The notes: a model not told the origin generated them from the letters alone. Counted from the first letter of the stretch, positions 43,116-55,372 are shown. The stretch: 64,000 nt of DNA from Stenogyne calaminthoides (GCA_037126765.1 JBBCBC010000033.1:12104085-12168084), one strand, 5' to 3'. Program-made: numbers and translations.

Positions 43116-44448
43116 TGTGTTGGCTTTCCTTCGATTGGAGAATTTCCATCCCGAGTCTCACCATCCCGAAGTTTTTCCATCCCGAACTTCTTTGTTCGAG
43201 TCCGATTCACTCCATTCATAGAAAGTGACCGACTTCTTCTTTTTCGTGTTCGTGAGGATGTTTTATCATTCTTTTTCAGGCTAAGTCTAGTGATTCTCTT
43301 GATCAGTTCTTCTCCCGAAGTCATGTTCCCATTTTTTCCGAACACAAGTAGATTCATAAAAACAACATGAGGTATTTCTTCCACAATAAGAGTCCTACTG
43401 GTTGTAAACTCGAAGGTTTTCTCGACTTGAGAATATCCTAAGAATATCCTTCATCGCCTTTGCTATCAAAAGTTTTCAACCGATCTTTACCATTATTGTG
43501 TATGAAACACTTGCAACCAAACACACGAAAAGAAAGAAACAAGAGGCTTCCTTTCATTCCATGCGGCTCATATGGAGTTTTTTCCTTGGTTCTTGGTCGG
43601 CATGGATCCGTTGCGAGAGTAGCATGCAAAGTGTTGATAGCTTCAACCCAAAATTTCTTAGGAATATCACCTTTAAGAATCATTGTCCTTGCAAACTTCT
43701 TTTCGAGTCCTATTTTTTCTTTCAAAGAACACCATTCTGTTGTTGGGTCCTTGCAGCTGATGTTTCATGAGCTATTCCATTTGCTGCACAATAATTAGAT
43801 ATGATATGATTGATAACCTCAGTTCCTTTATCTGATCTGATTTTGACCACACTCAGATTCTTTTCAGTACTGAGCCTTTTCAGTAGTTCAGGTAGTTTTG
43901 TCTGAGTCTCTTTCTTCTTTGCAGAAGAATATGACCCATGTGTATCTAGAGTAGTCATCAACTACCACAAGTGTGTATTTTTACGCCATTAGTGCTCACA
44001 GTGTTACTGGACCAAAGAGTTCCATATGTAACAGTTATAGTATTCTATCAGTAGAAACATCTACTTTGCTTTTGAAAGATGCTCTGATTTGTTTTCCTTT
44101 CTGACAAGCATCACATACATGATCTTTACTGAACACTTCATTGGGTAACCCCCTTACAAGTGCTAATCTTGCAAGTTTGTTCAGGGTTTTGAAGTTTAAG
44201 TGATTCATTCTTTTGTGCCACAACCAACCGGGTATCGGTGGAACTTTTTGCAACCAAACATGTATCTTTAGGATTTGAACTCCAATCAAAGACCAAGATA
44301 CACATTTCATTTTTCTTGTACCGGTCAAGAAGAAATTTTTCGTGAAGTATTGTCTTTTTACATAACATAAGTTCTTTGAGAACTCAACACTGAATTCTTT
44401 GTCACAGAATTGACCGATAGAAAACAAGTTATGCTTTAGACCAGACAC
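43116..44448 (-). pseudogene. pol: copia GAG-pre-integrase and integrase, frameshifted
   Basis: 44,035-44,448 starts MSGLKHNLFSIGQFCDKEFS and carries the zinc-binding HKRMNHLNFKTLNKLA ... CDACQKGKQ (H-H-C-C). 43,722-43,961 has the core with KIRSDKGTEVINHI (catalytic Asp) and AARTQQQNGVL. 43,438-43,725 follows with FARTMILKGDIPKKFWVEA and RVFGCKCFIHN. The first catalytic Asp region (43,960-44,035) is damaged and the frames are out of register. 43,130-43,400 is the integrase tail with many CGG/CGA codons where relatives would be expected to have CAG-type codons. Confidence 0.85.
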
Positions 44449-45489
44449 ATATGAAACACCATGGATATGAACAGAGTCAACTTCAAGAGTTCCATATCCT
44501 TCAGTTTGTCCTTTGGAATTGTCTCCAAATGTGATCTCGAGGGCCTTTTTTGCTCAACATAGTCAAGTGATTAGTTGCTTATATCATGTCATATATCTTG
44601 AACATCCTTGTCCGGATACCATACAATGAGAGCCAATTCATTTCCACTCATTAGTCTATGTTGTTTTCATTCACTCGTGCCCTTTTCCTTCACACAAAAA
44701 AAAATCGGTTCTTAGGTACCCATTTGGTGTAGGGTCCTACCAGTTAGTTTTGTACCTTTTGGAACCCAAATCGCCTAACAACTCTAGTTATTTTTAGAGT
44801 GGCTGATTTGTCTCCCATAAACATCTACATACACATTCACCACCCTAGGAGCCTTGGCAAGATATCATGTGCATGAGTGCCAAATTTTAGCATGAACATG
44901 AGCCTTAGAGTTCTTCTTGGGTTTAGGCCTTTTGTTCAAGTGCCTTAGCTTTTTTTGCAATTTGGTCTCTGTCTATGCTGACTTGGGTTCAGGAAACCTT
45001 TACCCTTAGACAAGTGGGGTTTAGGTTGCCTGTACTGAAATTGGGGTCTTTCAGTAATTTGAGGACTTGGTCTTTTCAGTTGAGAATATCTCTGCTTTGA
45101 GTGTTTCTTCGAAAATTCCTCCGATGGTTGGTCTTGAGATCTCTTTAGGTTGGTATTCTTACCGAGGCTTTGAAATCTTGGCTCGAAAATTTCCTACCGA
45201 GTGTTCCGGTTTTCTAGCCTTTTCCTGAGGTCTGGGCTTTTTTCCCTGAACCTTCAGTTTTTCTGAAACCATAGGTCCTTTACCCTTGTCTAAAACTCTG
45301 GGTAGTTCTTCAGTAAGAAGATTAGATGCCACTGGTTTAACAAATACGGTCTTGGTGCTACTAGAAGCAGCATTCAGAAGACCTTGTGAGGTTCCCTCCG
45401 AATGTATCCCAATCCAACTTTTTTTATAGTTGCGTGTCTTTGATAACTCTGAATTTCATCTATCACTTTAGATGCGTAATTCAATAGAG
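44449..45489 (-). pseudogene. gag-protease junction region, decayed
   Basis: About 1 kb with only short frames. In an intact element the protease should lie here. Segments rich in Phe/Gln/Lys and a CPLDQ-like tryptophan/histidine-rich stretch are visible in several frames, but no DSG active site can be shown with confidence. Confidence 0.45.
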
Positions 45490-47080
45490 CTAACTTTCTC
45501 TCACAAGACTATCCTCACATTTCTTTAGAGTTTCATGCTTCTCAAAGAGGTCATTGAACTCAGTTATGATAAGCTGAATCTCTTTAGTGGATTTCTCTAA
45601 TTTTCCATTCAGGATCTCTATCACATTCTTTTTTTCTGAGAGTTGTACTTTCAGAACATCCAGTTCATCAGTAGTTCCCATCAATTGAGAAGTGATCTCG
45701 GCATTTTTAGAGTCTTTCCACTTTGATTCTCGTGATCGGTTCCTTGTTTTCGCTATTGAGTTTCGATGGGTAGTTCTTGTAACGAGAATAGTCCTTCATA
45801 AGATTCTCAAACGAATCCATCAGGTCAAAGTTACTGTTTACAGTTGAACTTGAGAACTCATGTGCTTGTGTAGGAGCAACAACAGAGATAGAAGAATTTA
45901 CCTCCTCCACAGCCATAAGACAGACATCATCACGTCCTCCGTCTGGAGAAAATTTCATCTGAGGAACTGGAACCTTCTTCAGAATGTTCTTCCTCTTTGC
46001 AATCATAACTTTCTTCTTTGGAGATCTTCTGTCTCTCTTGGCTTGTCTCTCCTTTCTTTTTTTTAGCACTCAATTTCGGGACAATCATATTGAAAGTGAC
46101 CTTTCTTCTGACAGTTGTAACATCTGTTAGTATCATCATCCTGATCACTTTCCTCCTTGGTCTTGGAGTTCTTCTTCTTGGATGAGGATCCTTGACTTCG
46201 GGTCCTTCCTTTTCTCGGTGTATCGTCCTCGATTTTCGAGTCTCTCTTGTACTGTGATTCTGTAATATTTCTTATATTTCCCATATCTCGCTATTGAGTC
46301 TTTCAAACCTCCTTGCCATCAGTACTAGCTTATCCTCCTGCTCATCCTGATTTTTGGCAAGTGAGTTCTCAGAATCTCTAGACTTACAAGATTTCTCTTT
46401 GGCTTTGAAAGCCACATTCTTTGCTGTCAGATTACTTAGTTTTCTTGTCAATCACAAACTCATAAGCTTTCAGTTCAGAGAAAACTTGTTGATATGACAT
46501 GGAATCAATATTTTTGGTGTTTTCAATCACCACAGCATGTATATCCCATTTCTTAGATAATCCTCTAAGAATTTTCAGTGCCACTTCTCTCTGTGAGTAT
46601 CTTTTCCCAAGAGCACTCAGATCATTCATGATGCTAGTGAATCTGACCTCAAGTTTGTCAATGGATTCACTATCTTCCATTTCAAAGCTATCAAACTTTC
46701 CAATAGCAACATAAAGTTTGTTTTCCTTAATATGATCTGTGCCTTGACACATAACAACAAGTGTGTCCCATATTTCTTTTGCAGTTTCACATTGAGAAAT
46801 CATCCCCATAACACCATCATCAATAGTGTTATACAAAGTATCTTTAGCAATGTAGTCCAGATTGACTAACTTTTTCTCATCAGGAGTAAGTTGATCATCA
46901 GGCTTTGGAATTTCATCTCTGGGATCATTCCTCTCAGTATCAGTGATTCTGGGATTCACAACAATAAATTTGAATGGTCCTTCAGAAACCACTCTCCACA
47001 TCCTTTCATGTTTTGAATACAGATGAGCCTGCATTCTCAATCTTCATAGGTCATAGCTCTCAACAGAGAACATAGGAAGT
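45490..47080 (-). pseudogene. gag: copia gag with zinc knuckle, frameshifted
   Basis: 46,432-47,040 is an open frame: MQAHLYSKHERMWRVVSEGP, EIWDTLVVMCQGTDHIKENK, IDKLEVRFTSIMNDLSALGK, ALKILRGLSKKWDIHAVVIE (UBN2-type gag). A few N-terminal codons lie to the right in another frame (FSVESYDL). Then 46,063-46,284 carries the knuckle CYNCQKKGHFQYDCPE (CCHC), after a Lys/Ser-rich linker. 45,490-46,069 is a basic then coiled-coil C-terminus (LKVQLSEKKNVIEILNGKLE). The protein would form the particle shell. Three frames mean that it is broken here, unless the shifts are sequencing errors. Confidence 0.9.
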
Positions 47081-47200
47081 TCTTAGAAGGCATGATGACT
47101 GAGCCTTGTAAGATATCAGCAAACAGATCTATTCAGTAGACCACCAAAGTCTTTCAGCAAAATAGACTATGGCTACCAAAGCAAGTGGTCATAAAAAACC

Positions 47201-47216
47201 ACTGCTCTGATACCAC
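47201..47216 (-). promoter_or_regulatory. primer binding site (initiator tRNA-Met)
   Basis: On the - strand gtggtatcagagcagt directly follows the 5' LTR. It is complementary to the 3' end of the initiator tRNA-Met, the usual primer of plant copia elements. Confidence 0.9.
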
Positions 47217-47217
47217 T

Positions 47218-49049
47218 TGTTGGTCCAGGTGCTAACGAGTCTCACACGTGTATGGGGGGGAATACACGTGTTCAGTGATTTTTAAAACTTTTCTTTCACT
47301 GAGGTCGGATGGGTTGAGTTATCCCGATGATTTTGCCACGAGAAGCACGGATTGCCCCGAGTCAAAGTCTCACCGAGACAATGATCCCGAGCCGCTTTCG
47401 AAGCTTCAGACAAAGCCTAACCGAGCCTCGAAGTTTATCGGAGATCCGAGGCGCTTGGATCGATAATTTTCTTATGAACCCTCAAAGTAGAGTTAGTTCG
47501 ATTTGGTAACTATCGTTCTTCTAGCTACTCAAGTGTGCGGAATGGTTGGCCCTAAGTTTATACTCGTTTTAGCTTTTCTTTGAAAATCTTCCCTTCAATA
47601 AAGCAATTGATTAAGGCCGTGGATCAATTTGATGCAAGTTCAATTGGATTGGTTCCAACCGAATATCAAATGAACTATGCTTTCAAATTGAAAAACATGC
47701 AACAAATAATAATGCAAAGATGAAAGCAAAACAACACAAAGAATTACAAAGGGTTCGAGACTCAAGCTCCTAAGTCCACTCTATCTGATCTTCAGAGAAA
47801 TTCCTTAACCACTTCCTAAAGCTTTCTGGCTAACTCACTGTAGCTTACTCACTTTTCTACCTTGAGTTTTCTGACTGACTCATTGCAGCTTACTAACTCA
47901 AACACACACAAGTGTTCAGACTACCACAAGTAGCTTACTAACTTCTTCTCTAGAGTTTTCTGGCTAACTCACTGTAGCTTACTATCTTTTTATAACTCTA
48001 ACTCACCAACAAAACACACACAAACTACCTTAACAAAGGGTTTGGTTTTGGGTTGGTTTCCAACTAGGGTGAGATATCCTTTACAATAAGAACTAATGCA
48101 AATGCTAGGATATCTCTTCTAAGCTTTGGATATATCTATCACTCTAGGCTTAGAATAGTGAGCTCTCTCCAATGTGAAACACTTGGGAAATTCTAGCGTT
48201 TTTCGAGTGCTTCAATTTGCAATAATACGAATGAACTCTTGAGTTTCTTTGAAATTTCCCGTGACCTCTCAATGTAAAGGGTCACTGGTATTTATAGGCA
48301 ACTTCACCAAGGTAACTCTTTGAAGACTATCCGTTGGAGGAGATAGTATCAAGGGTTTCCTCTTCTGGTGTTTGATGAACGACTATATTTAGGGTTTGAA
48401 TACTCCCTTGCATGTTTTAGGAAATATGCAGTCATGTAGCCAATCACCAATTTTTGCAGTCTGGAACTTAGTACTACTGACATGATTCAGGGTCCTGTCG
48501 CTTTCAGTGTCAGTAAAGTACAGTGTTGTCTTCCTCTGATTGGTTCTTGTCTTCAGTGAATGTAGACAAACAAAACGGCTCTTTTTGGTCAATCTCTCTG
48601 AATGAGACAACCTTAAACAACACTTAGACTTAGTTCCTTTTGTCTGCATATGAATGTTTTGGGCAATATCTACTTTTCTGAATATTTGTGTTTTTCTCAG
48701 TTTTTGTAGTCTTCAGATAGATTATATTCAGTGCCTCTGAACATTCAGGTTATACTGAGTATTCAGTATCTTACTGAGTCTTCAGTTACTACTGGGTCTT
48801 CAGTATCTTCTGAGTCTTCAGTGTCTTCAGCAACTTACTGAGTCTTCATTGTCTTCAGCAACTTACTGAGTCTTCAGTGTCTTCAAAATCTAACATGATC
48901 TATATCTGCTGACTATACATGGTGCAGATAACTTCCTGAACAATCTATACTGAAACCTGACTCAGTCTATCAAGATTATCCTGAACATGTCATACTCAGG
49001 GTTTTTTGGGATTTAATCAAAACTTCTTTATTAAATTCATCTCCCAACA
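47218..49049 (-). repeat. 5' LTR of the SIRE-like element
   Basis: 1832 bp, direct copy of 34,080-35,939. The middle (about 47,770-48,460) is close to identical to the other LTR; the ends carry clusters of differences at CAG/CTG motifs. A - strand TATA box is at about 48,289-48,300. The repeated cttactgagtcttcag units at 48,760-48,890 are the clean version of the degenerate units in the other LTR. Confidence 0.92.
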
Positions 49050-49054
49050 CGGTT

Positions 49055-49457
49055 AATTCCCTGCAAATCCTGGAATTACCTTGGGCGAAGTCCCAGTGAG
49101 GTGCCCGAGGTCGACATGCTTGGGGTGACCTCCCGTGACCTCAAAGGCCAATCACGTCAGTCTTGTAGCATTTAATGTTTTTCAGGATAACTTTCGGCCC
49201 ATTGTACTTGTAACCTGGGAGAGTGAGCTCCACTATCCCAAACACTATAAATAGGGCTCATTTATGACCCAAATGACTAGAGAATTTATACCATACCTAA
49301 CCTCTTACAAATTTACTTCTTGCATTTAAGTTCAACACTTATTCTCTCTACAATCATGAGCAATTAATACAACTCTTATCTCATAATTACTTATTTGTGT
49401 CATCAAGATCATAAGCGATATTCTAATCCCTAATCTCGATATTTTTGATGCACAACA
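49055..49457 (+). repeat. 5' LTR of the Tat-like element, second part
   Basis: Continues the LTR after the copia insertion. It matches 55,669-56,064, has a TATA box ctataaatagggctc at about 49,245 and ends gatgcacaaca before the primer site. Confidence 0.92.
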
Positions 49458-49589
49458 ATTGGCGCTAGAAGAAGAGTACTCTTTAAGAAATTTAGAGCTA
49501 AAGTATTATTGTTTTCTCATTGGAGAATTCCTCACAAATCTTCGATCAAAAATCCTTTCATACCTTCGAAATCACCCTCTAGCCTTGAA

Positions 49590-49986
49590 CATGTCTCAAG
49601 CATCTCTCACAGCCATCAGTTTCAATTTTCACTCCACCAACAACGAAGCAGAGTACGAGGCTTTGATAAACGGTCTAGTGATGGCAATGGCCATTGGTGT
49701 ACGAAAATTGAAAGTCTACATCGATTCCCAATTGGTCGCATGTCAGATGTCAGGGGAATATGAGGCAAGGGGCGAATAGATGATAAAGTACCAGCAACTA
49801 GCCAAAGGTCTCATGGCAAAATTTGAACAAGTATACATAAAGCTGATACCACGAACAGACAACACGCAAGCACACGCTCTAGCTCGATTGGCTACGTCGG
49901 AAGGGCCAGCGAGCATAAACAACATCGCCGTCACGAAGCTCAACGCGCCTTTAGGAGGTCGTGTCGCTATCATATCAAGGAAATAA
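49590..49986 (+). pseudogene. gag start fused to Tat RNase H
   Basis: ATG 49,590 (MSQASLTAIS) continues straight into RNase H: NFHSTNNEAEYEALINGLVM, KVYIDSQLVACQMSGEYEAR, a stop at 49,777, then IPRTDNTQAHALARLATSEG. The NNEAEYEAL and YIDSQLV motifs carry catalytic Glu and Asp. The join shows that gag, protease and RT were deleted. Ty3-gypsy Tat elements have this NNEAEYEAL type, which in full elements sits after an archaeal-like RNase H domain. A second stop (49,984) ends the frame. Confidence 0.88.
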
Positions 49987-49999
49987 CTTGGAAAAATAA

Positions 50000-51241
50000 A
50001 GTAAGTCCATCAAACACTTGTCTGGAGGTTTTCCAGATCGCAACTCCGGAAAGAAGTTGGATGACTGAAATCAAAGTGTACATAGAGAATAGGATGTTGC
50101 TAGAAGACAAAGTTTTAGCCCGCCGACTTCACCTGAGAGCTGCGAGGTACACCATAGTCGATAATCAACTCTACAAACGAAGTTTCTCACTACCCCTCTT
50201 GAGGTTTATCACACCGGAAGAAGGCCAAGTGGTTTTAAAAGAGATTCATGAAGGAGATTGCGGAAACCACACCGCAGGACAATCACTTGTTTCCAAAACA
50301 AGCAGACAAGGATATTTCTGGTTAACTTTAAGAAAAGATGCTATCGCGTACGCTAAAGCATGTCGCCAATGTCAAATCTTCACCCCAACTATCAAGTGAG
50401 CTCCAGAGGAGTCGCCTCAATCTATAGCCCGTGGCCTTTCGCGAAGTGGGGGATCGACCTAATCGACCCTTTCCCAAAAGCCCCGGGCAGTTCAAAATTT
50501 GCGGTAGTTGCAGTGGATTATTTTACTAAGTAGGTAGAAGCGAAATCTTTGGCAACCATCACACAAGAAAAGATCATCCATTTCATTTGGAAGAACATCA
50601 TTTACTGATTTGGCCTTCCATAGGTGATCATCACGGACAACAGAAAATAGTTTGATGGATATGAAATTGACGCTTTCTTTGCAAAGTGGAAAATCGCAAA
50701 GTTATTTTCTACCCCATACCACCCCCTATAAATGGACAAGTCGAAGCCGTGAACAAGATAATCACACTGAAGACCCAACTCGACGATTCAAAGGGGCTAT
50801 GGGCCTTCAAACTTCCTAACATCCTATGGTCATATCGAACTACATTTCGAAACTCGACGGGCGAAACTCCTTTCACACTAACTTTCGGAGTTGAAGCAGT
50901 CATACCCATGGAGGTCACAATCCGAAGTCATTAGACCTCGTAGACAATCACAGAGGACAATGATCGAGCCCTATCTCTTGGGCTCGATCTCCTTAAAGAA
51001 GAAGGATAGAAGTCGATCTCAAAAATGCAAACTACAAGCAAAAGTTCGGAGGTTCAAGGTGGACGACCTCGTTCTACGAAAGATTCTTGGTGTCCAGAAA
51101 GGAGTATTTGGCCCGACCTGGGAAGGTATCCTAAGAATCTCAAAGTGTCTACCCAATGGGGCTTACGAGCTCGAGGATACCAAGGGCATTCCCGCTCAAT
51201 ACCCATGGAACACAATCTACCTCAAGAAGTTTTATCAGTAA
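50000..51241 (+). pseudogene. Ty3-gypsy integrase, broken
   Basis: 50,061-50,399 has the H2C2 zinc domain: RFITPEEGQVVLKEIHEGDC, a His pair in GNHTAG, and YAKACRQCQI. A stop follows (50,397). The core region, in changed frames with several stops, gives WGIDLIDPFP, KFAVVAVDYFTK, VIITDNRK and, at 50,686-50,934, NGQVEAVNKIITLKTQLDD and LWSYRTTFRNSTGETPFTLT. The third catalytic residue (Glu in QVEAVN) is present. The C-terminal part (50,891-51,241) ends with LSKCLPNGAYEL-type and YPWNTIYLKKFYQ sequence. Inactive. Confidence 0.9.
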
Positions 51242-51522
51242 TTTCTTATTTTTGGCCATATGTACTATTTTAGGCTGTCCGATCTAAAAATGAAATCAAC
51301 GGTTCTTTTATTCATGTGTATATTGCAATTTTTTACATTTATGAACTTGGGGGCCGGTCCTCGACCTCTCACGAGCTCAATCATAGAACAGATTCCCAAA
51401 TGAAACAAATTGAAGTCAAGGGAATTTAGGATGCATATAAAAAGTTCAATCTCAAAGAGGTCGCCTCGACCAAAATTTACTTATCCAAAGTCTTTAGGAA
51501 CTATCAAAGGAAAGTAGTTCAG

Positions 51523-51775
51523 ATACCATCACCTAGTCGACCAAGCCAAATATTTCAAAGGCAAGTAGATCGCATACCATTACTAAGTCGACCAAGCTAA
51601 ATATTTCAAAGGCAAGTAGGTTGTATACCATCACCAAGTCGACCATGCCAAATATTTTAAAGGCAAGTAGGTCGCATACCATCACCAAGTCGACCAAGAC
51701 AAATATTTCAAAGGCAAGTGGGTCGCATACCATCACCAAGTCGACCAAGCCAAATATTTCGAGGGCAGATAAGGT
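51523..51775 (+). repeat. 51-bp tandem repeat in the gypsy 3' region
   Basis: Five copies of a unit ataccatcaccaagtcgacc ... tttcaaaggcaagtaggtcg. The period of 51 bp (17 codons) makes open frames on both strands; these are not genes. Confidence 0.9.
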
Positions 51776-52069
51776 CGCAAGACTACCAACTAACAAACCA
51801 ACTATCATGTTTTATAATTCAGGATCTGGAGAGGTAAGTCAACCGACCTCGAAGTGTTCACACATACAAGATACATCCCCAGAAATACTAAGTCATATGA
51901 ACGAAGAACAAGCATTCAGAAGAAAAGTAAGAAAGTAAAAGACAGAAAGAAATAATTCATTAATAAAGCTCGAAGGAAACAGAGTACAACGCCCCACGGG
52001 CAAACACTTATACAAAAGCCCCGAGGGCAAACTAAAAGACTTCACAAAAAATCCCGAAGGGCGAACACA

Positions 52070-54926
52070 TTAAAAGCCCGAAGGCAACCAACAGACTTTC
52101 CAAAGATAAGAGATCAGCTCGACAGGAGCATCCGAGGTCCCCTCAGTAGGGTTGGTCGACATATTTTGTTCAACCTCAGGAATCTCAACGTCATCCTGAT
52201 CCCTTCCACCATCCTTCTTTCCCTCATCGGCAACATCGCCACCACCATCACCTCCATCGCCACCACCGACTCCACCAACACCGCCTTCATCCTGCTCATC
52301 TCCCATTTCTTCATTCATCATGTTAAGAAGCTCATCGGGGTCATAGAGGTTGGCATCACAAGGAAGGAAACTGAAATCAACGCCGAAAGCAATGAGGTCC
52401 TTGATCGGAAGATTCTCCTTCTCTCGAACATGATTATTGTGCATATAGGAGACGAGCCTTTCCCTCATCACTGCCTGGTCCCACTCAAGGTCACCCGCCC
52501 TATGAACAACTCGGATTTCATAGGCGAACGAATGAATGTAGATGATATTGGAGGCATGGTTGTGCTCCAATTTGATGTTGGCGGGAACTTGCTCAACCTC
52601 AGCCTCCAGAAATTGGACCCGATGTTCCAGTTCAGAAATTATCGACAGACCAACTTTCACTTTCTTATCTCGGAGGTCGACATCTTTCTTTTGCTGGCCC
52701 AAAGTCTTCTCCAACATTGCTTTCTCCTTGACCGCTTCCTAGAGTTTCTCCTCGATAGCCTTTAGAGCAATCACGACAGACTCTCTTTCTTTGGCATGCC
52801 TGGCCAGGTCCTTCTTCATGGTCATGCAGGCTGCCTCAGCTTGCATGGCCTACGTCTTTGCTATCTTCTACTGCTCTCGGCTCTTCTCAATGAAGTCCAG
52901 CGAGCGACATAAGTGCGCAACCCCGGAGGTCATATTTTTGGGAAAGTGCTGGGTCGGGGCCTCCTCGTGAAAAGTCCTGGTCCAAGCCTTTGGGATGTCC
53001 TCGGTAACTTACCGGAGGTAGGAAGGCTGAGCATCATTGGCGGCAGGACATCGCGACCACAAATAATTGTGAGTGGCCTCACCTCCAAAAACTCCATCAT
53101 CCAGCTTATACCTACAAGGTAACCGTATATATTAAACTCTTTAAGTATAAGTGGTAAACGAGAGAAATAATACGGAAGTCGGAATTACCTTCGGCGGTAG
53201 TCTGGGCTCCACCCCGAAAAGGTGTCGTCCTCAGCCTCGCGATCTTGGCGTTTTGTAAGCTCGAAGACAGAGTTGGGATTTCCCGCGGACCCCAAAACCA
53301 CCAGTTTCCCGCTCGGAGAATTCCTCAGATCATCCATATCCACAGAACCCCGAGGTTGTTTCGGAGAGTTCTCCTCGGCCATATGAGTCTCGGTGGCTGC
53401 CCGTTTCTAAGTTCACTAACAAGGAGCGACCTTGGCTTTAGATTGTAGGGTCCCAGAAGTCTCACCCGACCCTTGGTTCTTTTTCTTCTCGGCCCTCTAC
53501 CTCGACAGCTCCAAGGCCTTGGCAACCTTCTCGCGCATTTCCTCGGCGTTCAAATTTTCCATCGCTTCGAGAACTTTGGTAGAGGTGAAGTGAATGAGCT
53601 CGATGAAAGAAACTAGAAAAGAAGAAAGCCAGAAAGGTGTCAAAAAGAGATGGCTAAATAAAAATTGAGATTGAGATGAGTTCACATCGCTTACTGGGAA
53701 TATTTGCGTCTAGAGACGAGCGAGGTGGGATAGTCAAGCCGGTGACTCCCAACACTTCAAACTTTGAAGAACAACAAGAGATCGCTCATCGGGATCGATT
53801 AAGCAGAGTTGAAATAGCCGAACCAAGAAATTAATCGAAAGCTCGGAGGTTCTGGAGTTCTTGGAACTTGCAATGAAAAGGAAAAGTTAAATCAATACTA
53901 TGGGAAAAGACAAGGTCAAAGGGACTCACATTTAAAGATCATATAGTCACGAGTTATCTCGCGAAATCCAAGGGCCCCCAGGGCAAAAATAGGACTCTGC
54001 CACGCTCCCCCCACTATCCACCATTTCTCCTTCCAATCTTGAATCTTGTTCGGAAGGTCCTCGATCACTTTCATGTATGGGCGAGCTTTCACATAGCAAT
54101 AACCCTCACCCTTTCCCCACTTCGCCAGCAAGATCAGAGAGTTTATATTTTTAACAAATGGAAATGCTCGGGGCTAAAAATGACCAAATAGAGACAGAAT
54201 CCTAATAATGGTACTCCACCCGTTCGGAGTAATCTGTGTCGGGTCTAGAACCCAGAACCATAATAGCGAGGTGATAAAAGGATGAAGCGGGAAGCGAATT
54301 CCGGCCATCATCGAATCATATTTTATCGCCACACACCCATCGGGGACCTGGTCGGCATAATCAACCTTAGGAACCCAGAAGTAAACATCATTAGGAACTT
54401 TAAACTTATCCCGCCACACGAAAAGGTCGACTTCGGTCATCAAGTTGTTCACATTTTTAGCAGCAAAGATGCTATCCTCTCTGACCCGAGTTGGCCTGGG
54501 GACCTCGCCATGAGGATGTTGAGCCATATACTCCTGAAGTTATATTTTGTGAGAAACCTCATCGACCTCATCATCCTCACTCGGTACATTAGGGATGACC
54601 TCGTCCGAAATAAAATTGAACTCAACAGAATCAATGGATCCCGAGGTCATCGGACCCACACCTTCTCCCACCTCTTCAAAAATTTGAACATCAAGTTCGA
54701 CGGGAATGTGAGTCTGGGTCGGTGGCTCATTCACCGCACGATTTAGGCGATGCCTCTGGGGTGTGACTTCCCCCCGAATCAACACGGGTAGTTCACTTAT
54801 GGTCTTTAAAGAAACATCGACCACCGACGCCTCAATACCATCGTGGCCCCATCGTCGGCGATTCACAGTGGAGGGGGCAGAACTCTCCGCCGCACTTCTC
54901 GAAATGTCATGATCCCCAGACGCCAT
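52070..54926 (-). pseudogene. antisense ORF with putative gypsy-type transposon domain
   Basis: Opposite to the element's own genes. Starts MASGDHDISRSAAESSAPST at 54,926. After an acidic region and a stop (TAA, 54,538-54,540) the same frame continues: VNNLMTEVDLFVWRDKFKVP, GCVAIKYDSMMAGIRFPLHP, FITSLLWFWVLDPTQITPNG. This matches the domain known as putative gypsy type transposon (Transposase_28). A further stop (about 54,171) is followed in frame by WGKGEGYCYVKARPYMKVIE. Downstream pieces (53,185-53,685) are Lys/Glu-rich, and the C-terminus (52,070-52,717) is a coiled coil ending in Gly/Asp-rich repeats. Similar antisense genes are known in Tat-lineage elements such as Grande. Its role is unknown. 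Confidence 0.75.
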
Positions 54927-55372
54927 TCCTTGCAGAAGAAACAATAGATGCAAGGAAAGAGACTTGAAATTACCTTAAGATGGACCGATTGAGGTGACGG
55001 ATGTAAGAGAAACAAACGGACGATATAATTTTGCAAGGAATCGCCAAAAAAAAGCAGAGGAAAGAGAGGCGCTCAAAAAATCGGAGTTGGGAAAAGTGAG
55101 AAAATGGTGAAGGATAGCGTATTTATAGAGACGACCAGTGAGCATGGGCCTGTTCGCAACCTTTCACATTCAGAGTGTGGGTCTCACGCGCCATCACAAC
55201 CTACCCCCCGTAGGCTCAACACTCTAGGCGAGCAACTATCATCATACCAAGTTCCGAGGTGATAATCGTGCATACTCGAGAAGCCACCGCACCTCGCACA
55301 TCGCATTGAGGACCAAGACAAAAGAGTAGCTCATCCCCCTTTGCGAGCATAGGAAGACAAGCTAAGGGCTAT

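Larger units (their letters stand above)
34080..49049 (-). mobile_element. SIRE-like Ty1-copia element with extra ORF, ~15 kb
   Basis: LTRs 34,080-35,939 (3') and 47,218-49,049 (5') on the - strand, TGTTGGGAGATG...CCAACA. The duplication is CGGCT (34,075-34,079) versus CGGTT (49,050-49,054), one mismatch. Order on the - strand: PBS, gag with zinc knuckle, GAG-pre-integrase, integrase, RT, RNase H, a 3.5-kb extra ORF, a proline-rich repeat ORF, PPT, 3' LTR. The extra ORF downstream of RNase H and the overall size fit the SIRE/Maximus lineage. Frameshifts occur in gag, integrase, RNase H and the extra ORF; RT is open. Confidence 0.92.

Noticed and set aside
51533..51938. Repetitive frames on both strands
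   Set aside because: Both come from the 51-bp tandem repeat, which is divisible by three.
52166..52765. 199-codon + strand frame
   Set aside because: It lies opposite the coiled-coil end of the antisense ORF and shows no domain of its own.
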